The position numbers and the translations under genes are program-made. From Alentia gelatinosa (Eukaryota > Annelida > Polychaeta > Phyllodocida > Polynoidae), in contig OX465580.1 in the NCBI GenBank assembly GCA_950022655.1, forward strand, positions 4,635,122-4,699,121: DNA of 64,000 bases, read 5' to 3'. Positions 11,350 through 22,729 of this stretch are shown one piece after another (within the stretch, counting starts at the first letter, position 1; each line of letters starts with the position of its first letter). A model generated the notes under the pieces. The model was not told where the DNA came from, did not search any database, and saw only the letters and a list, made by a program, of their open reading frames with translations.

Positions 11350-11660
11350 TTCTTCAGAATGGCTCTTCACGAAATGACTTTCACGATATCATTTTGTGAA
11401 AAAATCATTTCGTGGAGGAAGTTATTTCGTGGAGGAAGTCATTTCGTGAAAGTTTCATGGACAAGGTCATTTTGTGAATGTCATTTTGAGAAAATATCAT
11501 TTCGTAAAAGTCATTTCATGGAAGGAATCATTTCACGGACAAGGTCATTTTGTGAAAGTCATTCCGTGAAAGTCATTTCATGGACAAGGTCATTTTGTGA
11601 AAATATCATTTCGTGAAAGTCATTTCGTGGAAATAAGTCATTTTAAAATGATGAAATGAA
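11350..11660. repeat. Degenerate tandem repeat GTCATTTCGTGAAA
   Basis: About twenty degenerate copies of a 13-19 bp unit (GTCATTTCGTGAAA, GTCATTTTGTGAA, GTCATTTCATGGA). The short plus-strand frame across it is low-complexity (FCES/SFC-like) and not a gene. Confidence 0.75.
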
Positions 11661-11699
11661 AGTATGTATATATGTATATGTGATTTCATGGCATGGAAT

Positions 11700-12160
11700 A
11701 AGTTTTATTATCCATCGTATACAAAGCCCCTATTGAGAATGTATGGGGACACGACCCATTATATAAAACCTGTCAGATACCATAACTGTGGTATATAGAT
11801 TCAAACCTGTGGTATACGGCCTCAAAACCATGGTATACGGGAAAAATAGTCCCTTTTGCTATAGAGCAAAGAAATAGTTCCTGTTGTTATACCCGTCAAT
11901 ATGGCAATTAATGGTTTTAATTTATCCAAAAAGATGGATAATAAATGCAACAAACGATGATTTTGTGGACAGGCAGGTCTGTAAACCACTCGCGGTTGAC
12001 CTCGTAATACACTCTCTAGCGCTCGTGTATTACTACGCGTCAACCTCTCGTGGTTTACGGCCGCCTGTCCACAAAACCATCGATAATTTTCTATATATAC
12101 CACGGAATATAGACGAAATGAGAATGTCGCAGATCGGCCCCTATAGCCACTAGGAGTCAG
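11700..12160. repeat. Dispersed repeat with 126-nt hairpin (copy B)
   Basis: Same element as 2660-3160. The hairpin occupies 11,956-12,081. The left arm GATGATTTTGTGGACAGGC... pairs with the right arm ...GCCTGTCCACAAAACCATC, with a TCTCTAGCGCTC loop and the core GTATTACTACGCGTCAAC on the right arm. Pairing is about 85 percent over 57 positions. Confidence 0.75.
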
Positions 12161-12960
12161 CACCCTCCCTCAGTCTCCATGTTGTGACGTCAGCAAGGGG
12201 ATCTCCCCCCAGCATGAGTGACGGGTGCGGGCGGGAGGAGGGATGGGCCCATGTCCTTTGAAGTGCTTGCAGAACATAAATGGTTTTTCTCCTTTGAGCT
12301 TATCTCTCTTTTTATTTCCATATAAGATCTGTTGACAGGTACTTATCCAACACCAAACATGTGTAGTTTTCACAACACAATCTCATAAAAAGCGTCGTTT
12401 TTTAAATACTATACTTTGGGATATTCTCACTTCAACATATTGTTTAGCTTGAGGGTTCGAAGGCTCAATTTTTTTTTTTTAAGAATTTTATTTATCCTGG
12501 GGGATACATAGGCATGTGAGGCTTTTTGAGTGGATCTCCCAGATGCAGGAGTTACAGTAATTTCACATTATTTTTAAGCAAAGCAGATAACACTGACCAT
12601 ATACAGTCATGGTCATAGCGTAAGTTTGACAATATCATAAACTTACGGGCGACCACAATTGTCGTCCATCGCATGGTGATTACTACAAGCAAGGTTATTT
12701 ATACAGAAATTATCAGCTGAGTGCCTGTGTATATAACAGAAAAAAAGATCAAATACTAAAACTAACCGTTATAAAGTTCTGAATAACTACTAGTTTTGTA
12801 TAATACAAGTAGTTCCTAGTAGCAGGACATGGTTAATAAAAATCTCGAATAGCTTCAAATTTCTTACAGTTCCACAGAGTGAATTGTTTTTGTTGGGTTT
12901 TATCTTTTATATAAAACTTTTATTGGGTATAAGAAGAATATGAGATGTCATTGGTTGGCG
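12160..12960. other. Gene-free stretch
   Basis: No supported gene. It contains a run of T near 12,470 and a short inverted pair (CATAGCGTAAGTTTGACA near 12,615 with ATAAACTTACGGGCG at 12,640). Confidence 0.4.
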
Positions 12961-13325
12961 AGGTTGTTGTCATTTATTATCCACTTAATACAAAGTGTCC
13001 ATAGAAAACACATAGGAAGTGTGTATGGACATACCTGGCGCATACGGATATGTTGATACATGCTCCGGGTGGCGCATATGGAAAAATAGTGCGTACGCAA
13101 AAATAGTGCATAACTAAAATGAACTGATGCCGACAAACCACTTTCCCAGAAAAGGTGGATAATAAATACAATATAGACTGGTTTCAGATAAAAGCGACTA
13201 TATGCTCCTCGGAGTTGACTCTGCGCAATATCCTCGCATACGCTCGGATATTATTACGCGTCAACTCCTCGGAGCATACGGCCGCTTGTATCTGAAACCA
13301 GTCAATATTGTGTATCTATCTCACC
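12960..13325. repeat. Dispersed repeat with 128-nt hairpin (copy A)
   Basis: The hairpin at 13,176-13,303 is the best preserved of the family. GACTGGTTTCAGATA...GCTCC pairs with GGAGC...TATCTGAAACCAGTC, with a loop around TCGCATACGCTCG and the core ATTATTACGCGTCAACTCC. The lead-in GGTGGATAATAAATACAA matches copies B and C, so the same element carries different arm sequences. Confidence 0.8.
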
Positions 13326-13690
13326 CCTGGTATTTTTCCCCATAGACTTAACATTGGGAACTCGTACCCAATACCCATAGTGTGGAGAAAAATACTGAAA
13401 AGATTCTCATGACTTTATTCTACCCAGAATCGGTACTTTGAGAGAGTATGGTCTCAGGCTTGTTTAATAATGAAGGAACGATAATAATTCCTGGACGGTT
13501 ATTATAGGGTGGCGTCACCTGTGGAAGTTGTTGGTACTATTTTCTCCCATCCTTCACTATGTAGGTGCCACGACCTATCTTGACGAAAGGTGTATGTCAA
13601 ATGTGCCTTTTTACGAGCGATCGGATAGTATACCCACAACCGGTGTTATTTAACTATATTTAGCCTAAATCGTCCCCGAGGTGCCCCTTC
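13325..13690. other. Gene-free stretch
   Basis: Contains the common short repeat ATAGACTTAACATTGGGAAC (13,353) also seen at 4,720 and 31,290 in either orientation. No gene seen. Confidence 0.4.
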
Positions 13691-13700
13691 GCTTCAGAGC

Positions 13701-14302
13701 AGAGGAGGTGTGAAGCGCAGCGCCCCCTATACCGACCTGAAACATATACAATCGCGACGGCCTCAGGTAGCCACTTTCAATCTGACATCGGTAGTAAAAG
13801 CACTGCGTGCGGTGGTGGTAGACAGCAGTAGGAGAGGTGGGTAGGATACAGGGACTGAGGCCAGTCTAGCCCCAGTCGAGAAACCCTGACTGCCTTGCGG
13901 ACAGCCTTCACAGACAGAGCCTGTAGGACTAGTCTAGCCCAAGCCTAGCAATACTTGTGAGAAATGAGGCATTATTCCACAACAAAAAACAGGCATAAAA
14001 CATGGAGCTCTATTGAGCTCTATTGTGGTTTGGAATAAATTAGATGCCACTCTATCAATTCGAGTGATCTGAAAAACTCACCACGGTGAGATGACGCTCT
14101 TTGCCTAATAAAAAAAAATAAAAATAAAAAAAATATCTGATAATATTTTTGATAGAGCTCTAACAGTTTGCATGTAGTAGCTGTTACTATTTAGCCCATT
14201 TTGGCAATATTTTCCCATAGGAATCTGCATGGCTTCATGCTTTGTTGTGGTTCTCTATTGTCGCTCAAAACTGTAGGGGGCGCTGCGCTTCACACCTCCT
14301 CT
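13701..14302. repeat. 602-bp inverted-repeat element
   Basis: The 29-bp arms are complementary almost without mismatch: AGAGGAGGTGTGAAGCGCAG and onward at 13,701-13,729, against ...CTGCGCTTCACACCTCCTCT at 14,274-14,302. The interior includes an AT-rich run near 14,110 and the CTCACC/GGTGAG fragment shared with 6,690. MITE-like and non-coding. Confidence 0.75.
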
Positions 14303-14379
14303 GGCTTCAGAGATTAAGTGACTGTACCCCCTCCTGGTGAGCAGTATCGGTACTTTTCCAACCATATGCACTGCCTACA

Positions 14380-14700
14380 GCCAGCTGAGACCTGTTTCAG
14401 TAGTTTCGTGACATTAGGCCTAGACAGACATCAACAGCGGCACCAACAGTGCAAGCAACAGCAGAAAATTTGTTGTCGGGTTTCAAAACGCATGTCATCG
14501 TTGATGTCAGATATCAGCAGATTGGATTGGCCAATTTTCTTCATGTTTGGACCGATCATAGATTACATCATGGACAGTGTATCTCATGGACAGTGTATCT
14601 CTAGAGATACACTGTATCAAAAGTATTAGACGATTTCACTCATTTCCCGTAAGTATTAAGCAATGAAACTTGGACACGAGTAAGGGATACATGTAATATT
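14380..14700 (+). repeat. MITE family copy (as at window start)
   Basis: Matches the 11-kb copy through CCTGTTTCAGTAGTTTCGTG, the GCACCAACAGTGC segment and GATTGGATTGGCC.. to AATTTTCTTCATGTTTGGA. A short local palindrome (TGGACAGTGTATCTC repeated, then AGAGATACACTGT) lies at 14,571-14,610. Confidence 0.65.
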
Positions 14701-15027
14701 ACCAGTTTCCTTTTCTAGTAGCAGACAAGAGTATCCATAACTAAGTGGTTGTTATTTATTGGCAGGATTGATATAGTTAATCATTTATCCCCCAAAAGAC
14801 TAAAATCAAAAAAAATCTATTTTTAGGAACCAAGTCGGTTGTAGGGCAGGGGTATGGTGAAGCAGGGATACTGGGCACCTGATCCATTTACCAGGCCTTT
14901 GTAATTGGTGCAGGGATAATGAAGGGATAAGTTTTTAGCAGTAGGCTGAAAGCCTGTGTGAGCATTCTAAGCTCTAGATGACGTATATGAGCGCGATTTC
15001 CCGCGCTCAAAAACAACCTTGGGAAAC

Positions 15028-15300
15028 TGGGGCCCGTTTGATAATCTAGGATCATACATGAAGACCCTTTTCTGTACCTGTACAAGGGTTATCGTTTAAT
15101 GATATTTAAGTCTGTTCGCTACGACAGCATTGGCTATCCATAAGGTCGTCCATAATATTTAAATGTGTTTACTAAGAGTCTTAGCCGTCCATAAGGTCGT
15201 CCATAAGTGTTGAATAAAGTTGACTCGCATCGTCCCTGGGTCTCTATGGCATACAAAAAAGGGTCTTATATATGATCTTAGATTATTAAACGGGCCCCTG
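15028..15300. repeat. MITE with CTGGGGCCCGTTT termini
   Basis: The ends CTGGGGCCCGTTTGATAATC and ATTATTAAACGGGCCCCTGG pair, and pairing continues through AGGATCATA...GACCCTTTT. About 273 bp, non-coding. GGCCCGTTT termini are common among invertebrate MITEs, but the superfamily is not decided here. Confidence 0.7.
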
Positions 15301-16163
15301 GTGTCTGGCGCAACATCGCAGAAACACGGTACACTTTACATTCATTCTTAGCCATTCATCTTTTCTTTTTCATTTATTAGATCAGGTTGCATACATCCAT
15401 ATCACGGTCTTGGACTGTCGTTTCTCCATCTAAAGACTTAAATCTTAATGAATTATGGCTACGTTAAATAATTTCTTTTTCCAAAAAGCTGTACCTACAG
15501 ATGAGAATAAATTCTTTTTTAATATGAAAAAGTCCATATCACTTAATCCATAATTGATCCATAAAATATCACAGCCTTCGACTACTCAGTCACCTTCCTA
15601 ATGCTCTGTACGAATCATATGAATGTCAATGTGAGATTGAGGTATGAAGTATCACAGTTCCTATTACTCTCACAGGATGAGATCTTGAGTTTACGTCTGT
15701 TTACATTATACGTATGTACGCGTATATATACGTCTCCTCGGGCGTCAACAAAGCCCTCAAATTTGCAGCATGTTTGCGCCTGTGTCCGTATACCTGATGT
15801 ATAATCTTAGGGCTAGTGCAGTTGGACTTATGTTTACGCATATTTACGCCACTTAACGGTGTTAACTGCAGATGATAATGTCTGTAAGGGGTGATGTCCA
15901 TAACTTATGTGTATACGTGCAGGTATGTAAACGTATGTGGCTACTCATTGTCATATGTTTGCGCATGGCAAGCAATACAGCCATTATGTGCGCGTAAACA
16001 GATGTCAACTATCTTGTTTACGCTGTATATGCTGGAGACGGACATGTGCGTAATCATATGGAAATAGTCGTAAACACAGCCAATACATGGGTTTACGCCA
16101 AAGTGTAATTGTCAATAAATCCATAGTTTTGTCCTGCGTCTGATGAAGTGTCGGAGGTGTATT
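15300..16163. other. 3' flank of the glutaredoxin gene
   Basis: No additional exon is supported. Between about 15,700 and 16,100 there is a loose repetition of GTTTACGC/TGCGTAAAC words. No obvious polyadenylation cluster could be fixed. Confidence 0.4.
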
Positions 16164-19100
16164 TCACAAGGCTCCACCGGCCACAAGGATCTTCTTCAGC
16201 TCCCCCGATTCATTTAAACGATTGATTTCCTTCTCTCCGCCAACATATTTCCCTCCAACGAAAAGCTGTGGAACCTGGAATTATACAGACATATTATAAA
16301 CAAACAGAATAGGAATTGTACGTCCCTGCTGCCATAGGACTACGAAGAAAGTAGTTCCTACGGCGAGTATGAATAGGAAAGTGTTCTGGGGAGAGCGAAA
16401 GGAACATATATATGTAAATTGTAATCTATGGCTGAGAGGAAGCCTTCATCATAGTTCCATAGAAAAGCTCATGTTATATTATTAAAACTTTGACAGAATA
16501 ATTATTTGTTTGTTTGGGTAGTTTAACATACGATATGTTCTAGTAGACTTACTTTGGGTTTGACCGAATCTATGAGGTGAATTTAGGTAGAAATCTCACC
16601 CCTACACATTTACCGAGGTGAGAGTTTTTACTTCCCACACCACATAGACATGGTATGAGAAGGACTGGCCTTTGATATAGCAATAAATCTACCGTTGCTG
16701 GGGATGAAGGAGAAAGGTGGCTGTACACCACACCACATAGACATGGTATGAGAAGGACTGGTCTTTGATATAACAGTAAATCTACCACTACAGGGGATGA
16801 AGGAGAAAATTGGCTGCAGTGGGACTCAAACCCATAAAGTCTGACAACCTTGGGATTCCGAGTCCATTGCTCTTTACCATTACATCTTAACTCCCTACCC
16901 TGGTTGCTTTACTTATGCTTGCAATCAAGCATATTCGGACTGCACCACATGGAGGCAAGGCGACCAAGAGGGTGAACAGATTAATCATTGCTATTCACCA
17001 CATCAGGCCTCACAGAATAAAGTAAATGAGTACATCATCATAGTTAGCCATCTACGTTTTGAGAAGAATTGAAGAAAAACATATTTGTCACGTTTGGTTA
17101 CATGGATACAATTGAACTGATAATTGTCGATATTTAAAAATTATATGAAGAGCCTTGATGACTAACCGTTCTGGTGTCACTACAAAACCCTCAAATTTAA
17201 ATCTTAAAGGCATATCCTACAATACAGCGGTGCCACCTCGTGATTTATAAATACCGGTACTGACAATTATTTTTTTCAAACCAGTTCCTTTGACTTATTC
17301 TAAATACCATATGAGTGATTTATTACATATTATTGAGTTGGGCCAATTTGCATTTGCGCAGAACAATATTAATAGAAATATTGAAAACTGACCACTTCTG
17401 CAATAATAGATGGGCCCTAACGTCCAGTTCTGCTATTTTTCTCTCCCAGTGCCACAATGGTATCACGGCCGAGGCTTTCACACCCTTGAAATAGGGTGAG
17501 CCCTGAGGCCAAGGGAAGTCCTATTAAAGATTACCGTCCGCATGCCTTAGAAAGGGGGCCGCATGATACATTTCATTATTTCAAAAAGAAAATATAATTT
17601 CGGAAAAAAAATTGAATGTGTGTTTTATTTTTGTAAATTGAAATGCCAAACATTATTTTACATAGAAAAGCTTGATTCATGAAATTTGATAGGAACATTT
17701 TCTTAAAGTATACTCAACAAAAACAAGTAGTTGGTGGAACACTCGCTTTCAACCCCCCCCCCCCCCCCCCCCACCCAAAAAAAACAAAAAAAAAACAAAA
17801 AAACACATGAATCCTGACTCGAGTCTTTGTGGATGTGTATAAACTGGCTCAGGGCTATGATTGTACCTCCAGTACCTGAGAATGCTCTAATGTGACATTT
17901 ACCGTTGAGTATGGAAAAATAATGAATAATGATTATGATAATGATAATTACCAAGCTCGGTGGCTAAGTGGTAAGGGTGTTCGCCTCGAGCATGGGAGGT
18001 TGTGGGTTCAAACCCTGGTCGGGTCATACCAAAGACTTACATAAAATTGGTACCCACTGCCCATTCGGTTTAACACCCGCCATTAGAATGAGGAGTAGGG
18101 CCAAGGGCCCGAATGGAAGAACGGCTCAATAGCCGAATTCGGTGATTGTTCACACAATATTCCTTAATAAAAATTATTTAAAAAAAAAAAAAATTTAAAA
18201 AAATGAATAATGAAAAAAAAGCCTCATCATTTTTCAAAAAGGCTCGGACGGTAATCTGCTTAGGAGTAATAGGGAGCCAATGTGAACCCGCTGAAACCAC
18301 AGATACCCGTTTACCAATCACCATTTCCGGTGGCCCGCAAGAACGAGGCTTAGTGCTAAACCTATGGGGGTTTGAGGCTAGACTTTCGTTTTTGGTCTCT
18401 TTTGTTACTTTTGAAGTGTAGTTTACTACTATCGTCTCTGAATAACTCTGTTTCGAAACTACGATGACAGTTGTTAAGTTTATTAAAAATTTGGATCTAA
18501 AAGATTGGAGAATGACACATATAATCTCGAACCTACATAGTCGAAGTACTGAGCGCCTATACCCGGAAATAGTATTTTGTAACCGGCTATCTGTGGTTGC
18601 AACGGGTTCACTTTGGCTCCCTATAGGATTTCTCATGGCCTAACGTCCTGACTTTTACTAAGTTTTAGTTGAGCTGGTGGGCCCAAATGTCCTGCCCAAT
18701 CGTACCGGGTAACCAATGTTGACTGTGTGACTGACACTGACACTGACAGGGGGAGGGTAGTAAAGAAGAAAGCAACAAGTTTTGGTCAAAGTCATCGTTC
18801 TCCACGAGTTTGAAGCGGAGTCATATGAACGAGGCGACAGCCGAGTGAAAATCACGTAGCATTCAAACGAGGTGGAGAATGACTTCTTTGACCAAAACGA
18901 GTTGATTTCTGTATTTATCTCACCCCTGTATACACTAACAGAATGGACAACCTACAAGATATTAACCATGGAGAACGGACTGCAATTCTCGTAGGGGCAT
19001 GGAGAACGAGTTCCCAATGATAAGCCTATGGACACAGCGTGGTACTACGTATATAATAAGCACAACGGAACGAACACTGAGTCGCACCACGTCTGACTAG

Positions 19101-22100
19101 GGCTAGTAGGGTTCATGGACGCCTTGAGCCTGGGACGATTTGAACCCTGGACGCCTTGAGCCTGTCTGTGGACGCCTTGAGCCTTTCTGTGGACGCCTTG
19201 ACTTGAACCTACCCTGTGGACGCCTTGAGCCTACCCTATTTTGGTTTCCTTGAGCATCTAGATGTAAAAAACTTTGAAAAGTGTACTTATACTGGTTTAT
19301 AGTCATATATATACTCAACCCTAACTCTTACCCAACCCTTTTCTAACCTTAACCTGCCAATCAGAACTAAATGTGGTAGGCTCAAGGCGTCCACAGGGTA
19401 GGCTCACGGCGTCCACGTTTTCGTGCTGACAGGAGGCTCAAACGGTAAAACTTTAAAGGGACAGTCAAGTAGCGACCGTTTCTCTGCTAATCTCGCCGAG
19501 CTTAAATCACTCTCCTGGCTTAGGAGCTTTAGCCTACTTTTAGTGGGTAGGGTGAGTAAGGAAATCAGGTTGGAGAGTGGGGTGACCTAGATACTATCAG
19601 TGACTCACCACACACTCCCGGGAGCAGAGTGAGCACAGTGAGGGGTTTCAAACCAAAACAACACACACTGCAAACTCCTGGTTTTGAATGAAAGTAGCTG
19701 GCAACAAATACATTTTCCACAGCTTTTGAAGTGAATTAAGATAAGAAGTAAAGTGCTATCATATTCCTAATGTTTTATTGTGTAAAAGTATTGTTTGTAT
19801 TATGAATGTCATTGCCTGGAAATTATGTAAACTACCAGTATTTCATTTGACAGTTCAGTAATGTGAGGTGGTGTAATATCATATGGTGCATGGTATAATG
19901 TGAGGTGGTGCAGTGTGGTATAGAATGACATGGTATAGTGTGGTGTAGCATGACATATTTTAGTGTAATATATATTGACAGGGGTAGTGTGGTTTAGAGT
20001 GACAGGGTGCAGTGTGGTGTAGTGTCACATGGTGTAATTTGAGGTGGTGATATAGTATGAGATGGTGTAGTGTGGTGTATTATCAGATGATGTAGTATGG
20101 TATAGTGTGACATGGTGTAGTGTGGTGTAATATGAAGTGGTGTTGTGTAGTGTATTATAGGATGGTAGAGGGACTAGTGCAATGTAGTGTGACATGATTA
20201 GTGTTATATGGTGTAGTGTGACCTGGTGTAGCATGGTGTAATGTGAGATGTTGTAATATTTAGTATGAGGTGGTGTAATGAGATGGGGGGGGTGCATTAT
20301 GTGTAGTACAGTATGATATGAGACAGTGTAGTGCATGTGTGGTCTATTATGAGATGGTGTAGTGTGGTGTAGTGTGGTATAGTGTGAGATGGTGTAGTGT
20401 GCTGTAAAATGAGGTATTGCAGTGCGGCATAGTATAAGATGGTGTGGTGTATTATAAGGTGGTGTAATGTATAGTGTGAGGTGGTGTAATGAGATGATGG
20501 TGTGTGGTGTAATGAGAGCTGGTGTAGTGTGGTATAGTATGAGGTGGTTAAGTATGAGATAGTGTAATGTGTTGTAATATGAAATGGTGTAGTGTGGTGT
20601 AGTATAACATCATGTAATGTGAAGTGGCACCTGTAGTATGAGATGGTGTAATAAGAGGTGGTGTTGTGCGGTGCAGTATGATATGATTAACTACCATATA
20701 AAAACAAGGAACAGATAGAATATCAACATTTAACCATACTGCCCCATAATCATATTGTCCCTCCACCATATACCATAGCCCCTCACCCATACTGTCCCTC
20801 ACCCATACTGCCCCTTAACCATACCTCCTTTCAACTGTACTGCCCCTCAATCATATTGCCTCTCACCCATACTGCCCCTGAACCATACTGCCCCACACCC
20901 GTACTGCCAGTCAACCTTACTGCCCTCACCATACTGGGCCTAAACCATACTTTCCCTCACCTTACTGCCCTTCACTATACACTGCCCCCTAACCATACTG
21001 CCTCGAAATCATATTGCCCCCTAATCATACTGCCTAGATCATAATGCCCTGCCATCGCGCAGCCTCTTCACCATACTACCCCAAACCATACTGCTCCTCA
21101 ACCATAGTGCCCCTTACCTGTACAGCCCCTCAACCATACTGTCCTTAAACCATACTGGCCATCAAACACACTGACCTTCAACCAACTGCCCCCTAATCAT
21201 ACTACCTCTCAACCATACTGCCCCACACCCGTACTGCCAGTCAACCTTACTGCCCTCACCATACTGGGCCTAAACCATACTTTCCCTCACCTTACTGCCC
21301 TTCACTATACACTGCCCCCTAACCATACTGCCTCCAAATCATAGGCTGGTGAGTGAGGACTGCTGAGTGAGGACTGCTGAGTGTGCACTGTTGAGTGAAG
21401 ACCAGTGTGTGAGGACTGGTGTGTGAGGACTGGTGAAAAAGGACTGGTGAGTGAGGACTGGTGAAAAAGGACTGGTGAGTGAGGACTGTTGAATTAGGAC
21501 TGGTGAGTGAGGACTGGTGAGTGAGGACTGGTGAGGGAGGACTGGTGAGTGAGTACTGGCGAGTGAGTACTTTTGAGTGAGGACTGGTGAGGGAGGACTG
21601 GTGAGTGAGTACTGTTGAGTGAGGACTGGTGAATGAGGACTGGTGAGTGAGGACTGGTGAGTGAGGACTGGTGAGCGAAGGCTGATGAGTTAGGACTGGT
21701 GAGGGAGAACTGGTGGGTACTGGTGAGTGAGGACTGGTGAGTGAGGACTGGTGAGTGAGGACTGGTGAGTGAGGACTGGTGAGGGAGAACTGGTGGGTAC
21801 TGGTGAGTGAGGACTGGTGTGTGAGGACTGGTGTGTGAGGACTGGTGAGTGAGGACTGGTGAGTGAGGACCGTTGAGTGAGGAGTGGTGAGTGAGGACTG
21901 GCAAGTGAGTACTGTTGAGTGAATACTGATGAGTGAGGACTGGTGAGCGAAGGCTGGTGAGTTAGGACTGGTGAGCGAGAACTGGTGGGTACTGGTGAGT
22001 GAGGAATGATGTGTGAGGACTGGTGAGGGAGAACTGTGTGTACTGTTGAGTTAAAGGAGCACTCAAGTAGTGACTGTTTCTCTGCTAATCTCGCCGAACG

Positions 22101-22663
22101 TAAGTCACTCTCCTGCCATACATGTTGAGTGGGGATCTGGCGAGTGATGAGTGGTGAGTGAGGACTGGTGAGTGAGGACTGGTGAGTGAGGACTGGCGAT
22201 TGAGTACTATTGAGTGAATACTGGTGAGTGAGGACTGGTGAGTTAATACTGATGAGTGACTACGGTACCGGTACTGGTAAGTGAGTAGGCCTACTGTTGA
22301 GTGAGGAATGGTGAGTGAGGACTGTTGAGTGAGGACTGGTGAGCGAAGGCTGGTGAGTGAGGACTGGTGAGCGAGAACTGGTGGGTACTGGTGAGTGAGG
22401 AATGATGTGTGAGGACTGGTGAGGGAGAACTGGTGGGTACTGGTGAGTGAGGACTGGTGAGTGAGGACTGGTGTGTGAGGACTGGTGAGTGAGGACTGTT
22501 GAGTGAGGGCTGGTGATTGAGGACTGTTGAGTGAGGGCTGGTGAGTGAGAACTGGTGAGTGAGTACTGCTGAGTGAGGACTGGTAAGTGAGGACTGTTGA
22601 TTAGTACTGTTGAGTGAGGACTGGTGAGTGAGGATCATTGAATGAGGAGTGGTGAGTGAGGAC

Positions 22664-22729
<66 letters not shown>

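Noticed and set aside
17949..18022. Functional tRNA gene
   Set aside because: A and B boxes are present, but the acceptor stem does not pair and the sequence runs into a SINE body and poly-A tail. The same reasoning applies to 6,384 and 24,567.
18178..18636. 152-codon minus-strand frame
   Set aside because: Spans a MITE and the SINE poly-A tail (ends in poly-Phe); not a gene.
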